DNA of 64,000 nt from Cephalotrichum gorgonifer. Taxonomy: Eukaryota; Ascomycota; Sordariomycetes; Microascales; Microascaceae. Made by a program: the position numbers and the translations under genes. Location: positions 558,001 to 622,000 of the forward strand of contig ONZQ02000013.1 in assembly GCA_900312665.1 (NCBI GenBank), in the 5' to 3' direction. Every line of letters starts with the position of its first letter. The stretch's first letter is position 1. The notes under the pieces were generated by a model, which had not been told where the DNA came from, searched no databases, and saw only the letters and a program-made list of their open reading frames with translations. Positions 47,292 through 56,637 of the stretch are shown here, in pieces.

Positions 47292-47312
47292 GAGTACTCG
47301 TACTCGTACTCG
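47292..47312. repeat. GAGTACTCG tandem element
   Basis: Three head-to-tail copies of GTACTC(G), 21 bases, one of the densest members of the dispersed family. Confidence 0.75.
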
Positions 47313-47795
47313 CAATTCCGCCCGCTCTCAAGCCATATGGGCGTGGAGCCCCGGATACCCTTCATGTCCGAGCACAGAGCTCCCCACCCGCGAAAAATCT
47401 GCAGTTCCTTCTTCTGGGGAACGAAAGGGTGCTAGCGGATCCCACCACAGCTCCGGGCATGAGTACTCGTACAAGGAATGGAGCCCTGACCCGAATATGC
47501 GAGTCCTATGGAGTACTATGGGTAGGTCTTGTCCCAGCTCAAGGTGGCCCCCTCCTCCGTGTACAGAGTACCTACGGTACCTGGTCGGCTCTTATAGAAT
47601 GCTGCCGATAACATCGTGTCATCCTCTCCGTTCGGCAAACCAAAAGAAGGAACGAAATGACAGGGAAGAGACCCCAAGATGAAATTAGAAGTGGGGGGGG
47701 GGGGGTACAACCCAAACCATACGAGTAGAGGGGGGGCAAAGGGGAGCTAGCTGGAGGTTGGGGACTCTTGTTTGGTTCAATTATCTAATCTGATG

Positions 47796-47804
47796 ATCTG
47801 ATAA
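47796..47804 (+). promoter_or_regulatory. Predicted iron-responsive GATA site (ATCTGATAA)
   Basis: Exact ATCWGATAA match 950 bases upstream of the SidI-type start. A minus-strand AGATAA core (TTATCT at 47781-47786) lies next to it. Confidence 0.65.
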
Positions 47805-48284
47805 GATTTCTCTCCCCTTGCGCGTGGCGCTAAGGGTAAGGGTTTTACGGAGTACACTAGTACGAGTAGGTAATAGCGCTGGCACAGAGTACGATACAAG
47901 TACTGGTACGCCGGACAGTTCTCCACTAGCGGGCAAATCCCGATATCGGTGGCGTGGGACACCAACGATTGACAGGGGAGAGAGAGAGACCCTGGCTAGC
48001 CACAATAGCTTAGTTGATCTGCAGGCTGGAACCACCCCACTCGTATCCTTGCCTTTTTCTTCTTCCGTCTTCCACTCTTTCTGTTACACCTGCCTCTCTG
48101 GCGATCGTTGCGGGAATCAGGACTGACGATAAAGCCGAGGTTCGGAGAAAGATGCTGTTTCAAAATTTCGGCGTCCACTTGCTTAGTTCAAGTATCTAGC
48201 TCGTAGCTGATACTAGTTAGAACACTGACACGTCCCCACCCCGCGTTGACCACAATACTCGTACCTGCTCAAACTGGACTTCCC

Positions 48285-48337
48285 ATCAGATAAGACTCAT
48301 CTGATAAAAATTCATCTGATAAAAACGCATCTGATTA
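48285..48337 (+). promoter_or_regulatory. Tandem row of iron-responsive GATA sites
   Basis: Four same-strand sites: ATCAGATAA at 48285-48293, ATCTGATAA at 48299-48307, ATCTGATAA at 48314-48322, and a degenerate ATCTGATTA at 48329-48337. Starts are 14, 15 and 15 bases apart. This lies between the SidI-type gene (1.4 kb) and the NRPS (2.4 kb). By known biology of SreA/Urbs1-type repressors it is a strong candidate for the main iron switch of the locus. Confidence 0.8.
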
Positions 48338-49046
48338 ACCCCGCCCGCTAAAAGTGTCCGAGAACGAGTGAGTACAAGAGTACCACAAGCTACTACGCAC
48401 AAGTCCGAGTACTTCCCCCGCCCCTTGTCCTTCGACCCTCTCTCTCTCTCTCTCTTGGCAGGCGGGACCGATCGGGGGACCAGGCACACTTTGCAAATTT
48501 CTTCACGCCGCGGAAGGGCGCCCGGAGTGGGGGTGAGGTCGTCGTCACAGCACAGGGTATCTCTACATGTGCATCGGATCCATAGAGCCTGGGTGATGAT
48601 ACCAGTACTCGTACCCATATTCTTCGTACTCGCATTTACATTTTCATCTGGGTCCGGATAATCTCGTTCCTTGGCTTGTACGAGTACTCTACATTCCCTG
48701 CGTGATGGGCTGATTCTTTCAGGCACACAGATCCTCGTGGCCTGGGCCTGCTTCTCGTGGCGCCTCTGGTCCTTCCCTTTCAGGACGATGAGGAGCGGGA
48801 GTGGCTGCTCGAGCCGCCCACAGAGACGTCGAGTCAAGCACGAGTACCGAGCAGAGTGGTGTTAACGCCGTCTTGCTCCGAAAAGGGCAGCTGCCGATGG
48901 TCCACGCATATTGGTGCCCTACTTGAATGCTAGCGCGTGCCACCTCGCGAGATCTTAGCCAACATTGGGAGGAAGTACTCTACAAGGGCCGAGGAGAGCC
49001 TGCTTGAGGAGGTTTCCTTGCCCTGGTCTCTCCCACCCCCCCCGCC

Positions 49047-49109
49047 NNNNNNNNNNNNNNNNNNNNNNNNNNNNNNNNNNNNNNNNNNNNNNNNNNNNNN
49101 NNNNNNNNN
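49047..49109. other. Assembly gap (63 N)
   Basis: A run of 63 undetermined bases. Both flanks carry the same sequence GGTCTCTCCCACCCCCCC, so the gap sits in or beside a C-rich repeat and its true length may differ. Confidence 0.98.
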
Positions 49110-50347
49110 GGTCTCTCCCACCCCCCCCCACCCCCCCCCCCCCTTTTTTCCCCCACTATGTTACGGTACCCACCGGCCCCACCTCTCGGAGGTAATAAGA
49201 GGGACAGGCAGACCTTTGAGCACGAGCACAGACATGAGTACTCGTTTTTCTTGAGGATGACAAGAGCGGTCGTCGGAGACCGGGGTGTAAGCCCGTATAA
49301 TAGCACGAACTCTCGTGCTTAAACCCTGCCGAGTATCGAATGCTTACTTATACCGGGGGTCAGAGCCTTGGTGGCGAGGGGCTGCCAACTCCCCACGGCA
49401 GGAAAGTGATGGCATTATAGGGGAAACAGACTAACTAATATGCGAGTAATCGCGTACTAATAGTCTAGTCTGGCCAAGGTATGAGTACCCGTACTACGAG
49501 TCGCACACCCTTCCGCCCTAAAGTGGCAGCTACAGTAAAATGTGCTATGCTAGCATACACCGACGTAGCATCGATGTTGGCTCCTTGAAGCTCGGCCACA
49601 GCGGCAGGTACATTGACTTCTTCCCGTTCTTCACATCCCTGTGCCGGCACCTTGGCTGGCCCGTCTCCTCATCCCGCACGCCCTCCCACTGCACCATACT
49701 CTTTCCGTACCTCTGTTCTTTACTCGAAGGCTAGCGACTAGCCTCCACACACACACATACTGGACAAGTCAGAGGCTAAAGCATCCCACTCTCACCCATG
49801 CCACAAGCCCTCACATCCTTGTCCCTGTCGCCCATTCTAAAATCAACGTATGAGTACGAGTACTCACATCCATTCCCCTCCCCCCGCCCCCCTTCTCTCT
49901 TCTCCGGTGTTGAGTCCAGTCCCGAGGTCGGAATGGAAAGATGTGGGACATGTCCCCGTTGCGTATGTGCGAGTGTGTACGAGTACCCGTTGTCATAGAA
50001 TGCGTCACTTTCCGTCTTTGTGGACCCCACGCCTATTTTCTACGCGACGACACTACTGTCATACTTGCATGAATCCGAGACATCGGCCGTACCTCACGCA
50101 ACGCAGACTCGGAACCAAGCTCGGGTTCTCCAAAGGTGCTTGGATAACCAGGTTTCTCTGTCAGGAGCAGTTCCGCACTTGCCCCCCCTTTCCCCCCATC
50201 CCCCCCACTCCGGGCTGTCCTATTCCGCAGCTCTGCTCCTGTTCCCAGACCGAGGAGCGCCACCGCAGCATGCCGCATGTCGACTCCTCCTAATTCGGGC
50301 TTGTAGCTACTCGTATTGGTATCACGGGTCTTGGTGGTATATACTCA

Positions 50348-50361
50348 TACGAGTACTCGTA
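50348..50361. repeat. Perfect palindrome TACGAGTACTCGTA
   Basis: Fourteen-base perfect inverted repeat, about 350 bases upstream of the NRPS start, one of the dispersed family. Confidence 0.75.
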
Positions 50362-50703
50362 CTTACACTCACATATCCACACCCCCACACCCCTTCTCTC
50401 ACACCCCAGGAGTGGCTGGCACCCCAGTCTCTTTCCGGAAGCTTGAGTAGCCAATGCGTTTGTCACTCAAACCCTCCCCATTGCTCCATTGCTCCCCCAT
50501 GAAGAGAGCAAAGGTCTGAAAGAGCCAGTCTTGCCCTTGTCACTGAAGGCCCCAAGAGCAGTCTTAAACGCCAGAGAGACAGAAATCCCAGAACAAAACA
50601 TCACCTCTCGCGTTCCCCTACAGAATTCCCAGTACGAAGAAATACCAGGCCACTCTTTTATACCATCTTCTTCACACCGGTACACAAAAAGGGTCCTACA
50701 GCC

Positions 50704-53700
50704 ATGCAGGCGCGGCACGTCGAGGACGCAGCTCCTTCAGAGGATCAGCACCTGGAAGCGGCCCGATGCCACGTATCGCCCCAACCTGTACCAGACAACA
50801 CACCCGTCGAAACTGCGGCGCAGGACACCACGGCGGATGCTCCCCTTCCCAAGGAGGAAGTGGATATCCCCTCCAATGAGAACACCACAGCGCAAGACAT
50901 CGCCGCAGACACGTCCCTAGCAAAGGATGCAGTGGATGCCTCCTCTACTGAGGCGGCCACGGCGCAAGACACCACAGAGGATGCCCCCTCTACTGAGGCG
51001 GCCGCGGCGCAAGGCACCACAGAGGATTCCCCCTCCAATGAAGTGACCGCGGCGCAAGACGACACGACTGACGTCGTCCCCGTGCCAAACGAGACAGAGG
51101 ATGCCGCCTCATATGAGATATCAGAGGATGATCTCTCCCAGATATGGGCCTGGAACGGCTCCCTGCCCGAGACCATAACCCAGTGCACCCACGATGCCAT
51201 CTCCCTTCGCGCCCGCTTACACCCCCAGAAGCTCGCGGTGGAGTCATGGGACGGCCAGCTGACCTACGGCGATGCCGACGCGTACTCCACCCGCCTCGCC
51301 CACCGCCTGCGCCGCTCCGGCGTCGAGATCGGCACGCTCGTGCCCCTCCTCTTCGAGAAGTCGCTGTGGACCGTGGTGGGTGTGCTGGCCATCATGAAGG
51401 CCGGCGGGACCTTCGTCCTGATGGACCCGAGCCAGCCCGAGGCGAGGCTGCAGACCATTGTCGAGGAGGCCGCCGCCAAGTTCATCCTTACCTCGAGGGC
51501 GCAGGAGGACACCGGGGCCCGCGTTGCGCCTGGTGCCGAGGTGTTTGTTGTCCCCAGCGGCGATATCTATGGCGACGAGGATGAGGACGCGGTGTCAACT
51601 CAGGCGGCGTCCGGCATCCTCACGCCGGGAGCTTCATCGGGCTCGGTTGTGAGCCAAGATGCTGAAGCTCGGGATGTTCCCTCGGCGGAGCAGGCCCAGG
51701 CACCGTCGCCGCTGGCAGGAGAAGTTGTTAGTCCGCCCCAAGACACCCCTACCCAGGGCGCCTCAAGCGCGCCAGCTATTACCCCCCAACAGCTACCTGA
51801 GCTGTCGACCCCCGAATCGTCGGCATCTCCCCTACCCAACTCTACCACCTCGCCCCTCCCAGCCGCCGTCGACCCAATCCCCCTACCAAGCCCGCCGCCC
51901 TCTATCTCAGACAGCTGCTCTTCCTCCGCCCTCCCCAATGTGCCCCCCGAGACCCCCATGTACGTAATATTCACGTCCGGAAGCACGGGCAAGCCCAAGG
52001 GCGTCGTCATCTCTCACCTGAACTACGCCAGCGGCGCCATCCCCCGCGCCCGCGCCGTCGGCTACGCCTCCCACTCCCGCGTCTTCGACTTCGCCTCGTA
52101 CGCCTTTGATGTCAGCATCGACTGCATGCTCTGCACGCTCTCGGCCGGCGGCACCCTCTGCGTGCCCTCCGACGCCGACCGCGTCAACGACCTCGGCGGC
52201 GCCATCCGCTCCAGCGGCGCAAACATGGCGCACATGACGCCCTCCGTGGCGCGAGTCCTCGACCCGGACGTCATAGCCGGGCTCGAGGTGTTGGGGCTGG
52301 GCGGGGAGGCGGTCTCGGGGAGCGACGCCGAGGTCTGGGGCCGGTCGACGAGGGTCATCATCGCGTACGGGCCCTCGGAGTGCACCGTCGGCTGCACCGT
52401 CAATGGCGACCTCTCCGTCTCGACGAACATCGGGTACGGCGTCGGCGGGCTCACGTGGATCGTCGACCCGGAGGACCACGACAGGCTGGTCCCTCTCGGC
52501 TCCGTCGGCGAGCTGCTGATCGAGGGTCCGGTCGTGGGCGTGGGCTACCTCAACAACCCCGAGAAGACGTCCGAGGTCTTCATCAACGACCCGGCCTGGC
52601 TCCTCAGGGGCCACGGGCCAACGGCGGAGGGCAGGAGCGGCCGCCTCTACAAGACGGGCGACCTCGTCAGGTACGACCCCAACGGCCTGGGATCAATCGC
52701 CTTCGTCGGCCGCAAGGACCAGCAGGTTAAGCTCCGCGGCCAGCGCGTCGAGCTGTCCGAGGTCGAGCACCATCTCCGCCGCCACCTTGACCGGTTCGGC
52801 CAGATCGTCGCTGAGGTCATATACCCCGTCGGCGCGGAGCCCACCCTCGTAGCCTTCGTGTCCGAGAACAAGACCTCCCGGCACGGGCTCGCATCCGAGC
52901 TGACCGAGTTCTCCCCGGAACTGGAGGTCGCGCTGGCTGAGGCCGAGGCCGCGCTGGAGAAGGAGGTCCCGAGGTACATGATCCCTTCGGTCTTCGTGCC
53001 GCTGACGGCGATACCCGCACTCGTCTCGGGCAAGACGGACAGGAAGTGCCTCAAGGAGATTGGTAAGTCCATGACGAGGGAGAAGCTGGCGAGCGTGAAG
53101 CGGCTGCGCCGCAAGATCGTGCGGCCCGAGACGGAGATGGAAGTAGCGCTGCATTCCCTCTGGACAAAGGTTCTTGGCACCGACATTGAGATCGGGCTGC
53201 AGGATAGCTTCCTTGCGCTTGGAGGTGACTCTCTGAGGGCCATGAGGCTGGCCTCGATCGCGAGGGAGGCGGGATACGCCTTGACCGTGTCGACCATCTT
53301 CCAGTGTCCGACTCTGAAGAGCATGGCATCCAAGCTTGAGAAGACGGACGGCGAGGCGCAGGAACCCGCCGCCCCCTATTCCATGATCGGCGACTGGGAT
53401 CCTAGCGACGCCAAGAAGGCAGTGGCGGAGCTGTGTCAGGTGGCCGTCGAGGATATCGAAGACGTCTACCCCTGCACGCCGCTCCAGGAGGCGCTTATGG
53501 CACTCTCGGCCAAGGTCACCGATGCTTACGTTGCCCAGCGAGTGGTGAAGCTCGACGACGCCGAGATGGCCGACAGGCTAGAGAGGGCTTTCAACGTGGC
53601 GACGGCAGACAGCGCCGTCCTGCGCACTCGAATCGTTCAGGTCCCCGAGCACGGTCTCGTCCAGGTCCTCCTCAGCAAGCCCATCGAGTGGCACCGCGGC

Positions 53701-56637
53701 AGCGACTTAGCCGGCTACCTTTCCCAAGACCGCGAGGAACCTATGGATCTGGGGAAGCCACTCGTTCGATATGCCATCATCAAGGATGAGTCCTCGGGCG
53801 AGTACCAATTCGTCTTGACCATGCACCACGCCTTGTACGATGGCTGGTCGATGCCCCTCGTCGTCAACCGCATCAACCAGGCCTACAAGGACAGCCCCGT
53901 GCCGGCGCCCCCGCACTTCCGCGAGTTCATCCGCTACCTCGAGACCCTCGACCGCTCGGGCGGCGAGATGTACTGGAGGGAGAAGCTCGAGGGCGCCGTG
54001 GGCCCGCAGTTCCCCATGCTCCCGCGGCCGTCCTACCAGCCCCGCGCCGAGTCGCTCCACGAGCGCTACGTCCCCATCGAACGCCACCCAGACTCCACGG
54101 CCACCGTCGCCACCATCCTCCGGGGAGCGTGGGCGCTCGTGGCGTCCGAGTACACGGCGTCGCGCGACGTCGTCTTCGGAGAGACCCTGACGGGGCGCAA
54201 CGCGCCCATCGCCGGCGCCGAGCTCATTGAGGGACCCATGATCACGACGGTGCCCATCCGCCTGCAGATCGATCTGGCCGAGAGCGTCTCCGGCTACCTG
54301 GACGGCATCCAGGCCCAAACGGCCGAGCAGATCCCCCACGAGCACATCGGGCTCCAGCACATACGGCGCCTCAGCCCTGACGCCCTCCAGGCCTGCGAGC
54401 TCCGCACCGGCCTGGTCCTGCACCCGACTGCCGACGACGTCGAGCCCGGCCCGGACGCGCAGCTTCCCGCCAGCAGGCTCATGCCCGCCGGTGACGAGGA
54501 GGCGGCGCAGGAGGCGCTCAAGTTCAATACCTACGCTCTGATGCTGGTCTGCACACTCGACCCCAAGGGCTTCCTGATCATGGCGAGCTTCGACTCCAAG
54601 ACGGTGGACGTGTCGACGATGGAGGACGTGCTTGCCAAGCTGGGGAGCGTAGTGCAGCAGCTCTGCTTGAAGCCAGGAGACTCTTTGGGCAACATCGAGT
54701 TCCTCGAGCCCACTGATAGGGAGGGGCTTCACGCCTTGAGCGCCGGGGGCGCGGGCCAGGTCCAGTCGGAATTCCCGGGAGCCAGTGCCGCGTGGGTCGT
54801 AGACCTGTCTGACTCTGATCGTCTTCTCCCCCGCGGTGCTCTCGGCGAGCTCGTCATCCAGAGCGCTTCCGAACGTACTTCCCTCGAGCGCATTGAGTCG
54901 CCCCCGGGGTGGCTCGCCGCCAACAGCGAGCAATCAGACTCGGCCCCAACACACCTCTATAGAACCGGCCGCCTGGCCACATGGTCGTCCGAAGGAACAC
55001 TCCGCCTCAAGGGTCTCAAATCCCAGCTCCCCTCCAACCACGTCGTCCCCAAGTCGCGGACAAAGACCGCCGTATCGGTGACCTCGTCTCGCCAAAAGTC
55101 CCTCCGGACCCTCTGGAGCCGCGTCCTCTCGATGCCGGAGGACGACATCAGCCTCAGCGACAGCTTCTTCCAGCTGGGCGGCGACTCCATATCCGCCATG
55201 AAACTCGTCTCCGAGGCCCGCAACGCGGGGTGGTCTCTCACCGTCGCCAAGGCCTTCCAGAACCGCTCGCTGTACGACATGTCCAAGGTCCTCGAGGAGC
55301 TGGAGGAGGCGAAGACCGTGGCCCAGGAGGTCCCCGCCCCCTTCTCCCTCGTCGAGGGCCTCGAGCCGGACTCGTTCATCTCCGAGGTGAGGAGCTCGCT
55401 GGCAGACCCGACGTGGAAGGTCGTCGATATCCTGCCCGTGCGACCGCTCCAGGCGGTCGCCATAGACGGAACGGTCCGCATCCCGCGGTTCTCCGCCCGG
55501 TACGAGATCATGTACTTCGACGCCCCCGTCGACCGCGCCCGTCTGTACAAGGCGTGCCAGGACCTCATCTCCATGACGGAGATCCTCCGCACCGTCTTCG
55601 TGAGCCACCGCGACGAGTACCTGGCCGTCATCCTCGAAGACATCCAGGTCCCCGTCGTCGAGTACAAGATCGACCAGGATGTCGAGGCCTTCACCCGCAA
55701 CCTGTGCGAACTCGACGTGCAGACGAGCATGCCCCTGGGCTCCGCCTTTGTGAAGTGGTTCCACGTCCAGGAGCCCTCCGGGAAGAGCAGTCTCATCTTC
55801 CGTATCTCCCACTCTCAGTACGACGAGATCTGCCTCCCCATCCTGCTGAAGCAGCTCTCGGCCCTCTACGAACGGCGGACGGTCCCGACCAGCATTCCTT
55901 TCTCAACCTACGTCGGCCATGCCGTCCGCAAGAGCATCCCCTCCTCGATCCCCTACTGGAAGGACCTCCTCCAGGGGTCCACCATAACCCCCTTCCGCCC
56001 CGACATCCCGGTGACGAACGCGGCCCACTTCGCCATCGAGAAGACGTTTGACATCTCCGCCCGGTCCACGGACACCACCATCGCCACCATCCCGACGGCG
56101 ATCTGGGCGCTCACCCTCGCCCGGCGCCTCTCCCTCCGGGACGTCACCTTCGGCGAGGTCGTCAGCGGGCGCAACATCGACTTCCACCACGCGCAGTCCG
56201 TCCTGGGCCCCTGCTGGCAGTACGTGCCCGTCCGCGTCGCCTTCTCCCCCTCCTGGACCGCCTCCGACCTGCTCGCGCACGTCCAGGCGCAGCACATCGC
56301 CACCTCGGCCCACGAGTCCCTCGGCCTGCCCGAGATCGTCAAGCACTGCACGGACTGGGAGGGCGTGGACTGGTTCGACACCGTGGTCCACCAGGACGTG
56401 GAGCACGTCACGGAGCTGCCCTTCATCGAGACAAAGTGTCGGATGGAGACGTATTACCCGCACTTCGAGCCGCTGAGGGAACTGAAGATGCAGGCGTTTG
56501 TCAGTGGCGAGGAGCTGACGATTGAGATCGTGACGGTGGAGAGCTGGAAGGGCGTTGCGGAGGAGCTGTTGGGGGAGATTGGGGCCGTGTTGGAGGAGGT
56601 GCTTTATACCCCCGAGAAACTGTTGTTCGACGCTTGA
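50704..56637 (+). CDS. NPS6: NPS6/SidD-type siderophore nonribosomal peptide synthetase
   Basis: NRPS of 1977 residues in one exon, with the order A-T-C-deltaA-T-C that marks NPS6/SidD, the synthetase of extracellular fusarinine/coprogen-type hydroxamate siderophores from acylated N5-hydroxyornithine. Adenylation domain ~150-790: VGVLAIMKAGGTFVLMDPSQP, FTSGSTGKPKGVVISH at ~423, AFDVSI with the Asp that holds the amino group, AYGPSECT, YKTGDLVR, KLRGQRVEL. First carrier site LGGDSLRA near 839. First condensation domain ~917-1330 with intact HHALYDG near 1041. A remnant of a second adenylation domain at ~1330-1476 (only the RTGRLATW-like part left). Second carrier LGGDSISA near 1491. Last condensation domain ~1550-1970 with SHSQYDE in place of HHxxxDG. 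Oddities: an Ala/Ser/Pro-rich insert at ~285-413 inside the A domain and imperfect repeats at the N-terminus. Divergent from the SidI-type gene. Confidence 0.95.
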   Translation: MQARHVEDAAPSEDQHLEAARCHVSPQPVPDNTPVETAAQDTTADAPLPKEEVDIPSNENTTAQDIAADTSLAKDAVDASSTEAATAQDTTEDAPSTEAAAAQGTTEDSPSNEVTAAQDDTTDVVPVPNETEDAASYEISEDDLSQIWAWNGSLPETITQCTHDAISLRARLHPQKLAVESWDGQLTYGDADAYSTRLAHRLRRSGVEIGTLVPLLFEKSLWTVVGVLAIMKAGGTFVLMDPSQPEARLQTIVEEAAAKFILTSRAQEDTGARVAPGAEVFVVPSGDIYGDEDEDAVSTQAASGILTPGASSGSVVSQDAEARDVPSAEQAQAPSPLAGEVVSPPQDTPTQGASSAPAITPQQLPELSTPESSASPLPNSTTSPLPAAVDPIPLPSPPPSISDSCSSSALPNVPPETPMYVIFTSGSTGKPKGVVISHLNYASGAIPRARAVGYASHSRVFDFASYAFDVSIDCMLCTLSAGGTLCVPSDADRVNDLGGAIRSSGANMAHMTPSVARVLDPDVIAGLEVLGLGGEAVSGSDAEVWGRSTRVIIAYGPSECTVGCTVNGDLSVSTNIGYGVGGLTWIVDPEDHDRLVPLGSVGELLIEGPVVGVGYLNNPEKTSEVFINDPAWLLRGHGPTAEGRSGRLYKTGDLVRYDPNGLGSIAFVGRKDQQVKLRGQRVELSEVEHHLRRHLDRFGQIVAEVIYPVGAEPTLVAFVSENKTSRHGLASELTEFSPELEVALAEAEAALEKEVPRYMIPSVFVPLTAIPALVSGKTDRKCLKEIGKSMTREKLASVKRLRRKIVRPETEMEVALHSLWTKVLGTDIEIGLQDSFLALGGDSLRAMRLASIAREAGYALTVSTIFQCPTLKSMASKLEKTDGEAQEPAAPYSMIGDWDPSDAKKAVAELCQVAVEDIEDVYPCTPLQEALMALSAKVTDAYVAQRVVKLDDAEMADRLERAFNVATADSAVLRTRIVQVPEHGLVQVLLSKPIEWHRGSDLAGYLSQDREEPMDLGKPLVRYAIIKDESSGEYQFVLTMHHALYDGWSMPLVVNRINQAYKDSPVPAPPHFREFIRYLETLDRSGGEMYWREKLEGAVGPQFPMLPRPSYQPRAESLHERYVPIERHPDSTATVATILRGAWALVASEYTASRDVVFGETLTGRNAPIAGAELIEGPMITTVPIRLQIDLAESVSGYLDGIQAQTAEQIPHEHIGLQHIRRLSPDALQACELRTGLVLHPTADDVEPGPDAQLPASRLMPAGDEEAAQEALKFNTYALMLVCTLDPKGFLIMASFDSKTVDVSTMEDVLAKLGSVVQQLCLKPGDSLGNIEFLEPTDREGLHALSAGGAGQVQSEFPGASAAWVVDLSDSDRLLPRGALGELVIQSASERTSLERIESPPGWLAANSEQSDSAPTHLYRTGRLATWSSEGTLRLKGLKSQLPSNHVVPKSRTKTAVSVTSSRQKSLRTLWSRVLSMPEDDISLSDSFFQLGGDSISAMKLVSEARNAGWSLTVAKAFQNRSLYDMSKVLEELEEAKTVAQEVPAPFSLVEGLEPDSFISEVRSSLADPTWKVVDILPVRPLQAVAIDGTVRIPRFSARYEIMYFDAPVDRARLYKACQDLISMTEILRTVFVSHRDEYLAVILEDIQVPVVEYKIDQDVEAFTRNLCELDVQTSMPLGSAFVKWFHVQEPSGKSSLIFRISHSQYDEICLPILLKQLSALYERRTVPTSIPFSTYVGHAVRKSIPSSIPYWKDLLQGSTITPFRPDIPVTNAAHFAIEKTFDISARSTDTTIATIPTAIWALTLARRLSLRDVTFGEVVSGRNIDFHHAQSVLGPCWQYVPVRVAFSPSWTASDLLAHVQAQHIATSAHESLGLPEIVKHCTDWEGVDWFDTVVHQDVEHVTELPFIETKCRMETYYPHFEPLRELKMQAFVSGEELTIEIVTVESWKGVAEELLGEIGAVLEEVLYTPEKLLFDA
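50812..51075 (+). repeat. Imperfect repeats coding the NRPS N-terminus
   Basis: Five copies of a unit starting with TAAQD/TAQDTT-like residues (DNA core GCGGCGCAAGACACCAC) begin near 50817, 50889, 50960, 51004 and 51050. They code an acidic, Ala/Thr-rich tail before the adenylation domain. Confidence 0.75.

Larger units (their letters stand above)
46847..50703. other. Divergent promoter region SidI-type / NRPS (3.9 kb)
   Basis: No convincing gene. It is the most element-rich intergenic stretch of the window: an iron-type GATA site at 47796-47804, a tandem row of GATA sites at 48285-48337, more than a dozen CGAGTAC/GTACTCG elements (for example 47292-47312, 48601-48634, 49851-49866, 50348-50361), G- and C-runs, and the assembly gap at 49047-49109. 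A TATA-like TTTTATACC lies ~50 bases before the NRPS ATG. Confidence 0.6.

Noticed and set aside
48930..49254. Open frames running through the N-run
   Set aside because: They exist only because undetermined bases contain no stop; not genes.
53707..54933. Long minus-strand open frame (408 codons)
   Set aside because: Antisense shadow of the NRPS condensation domain; no domain of its own. The same holds for minus-strand frames at 51907-52614, 54934-55812 and 55903-56463.
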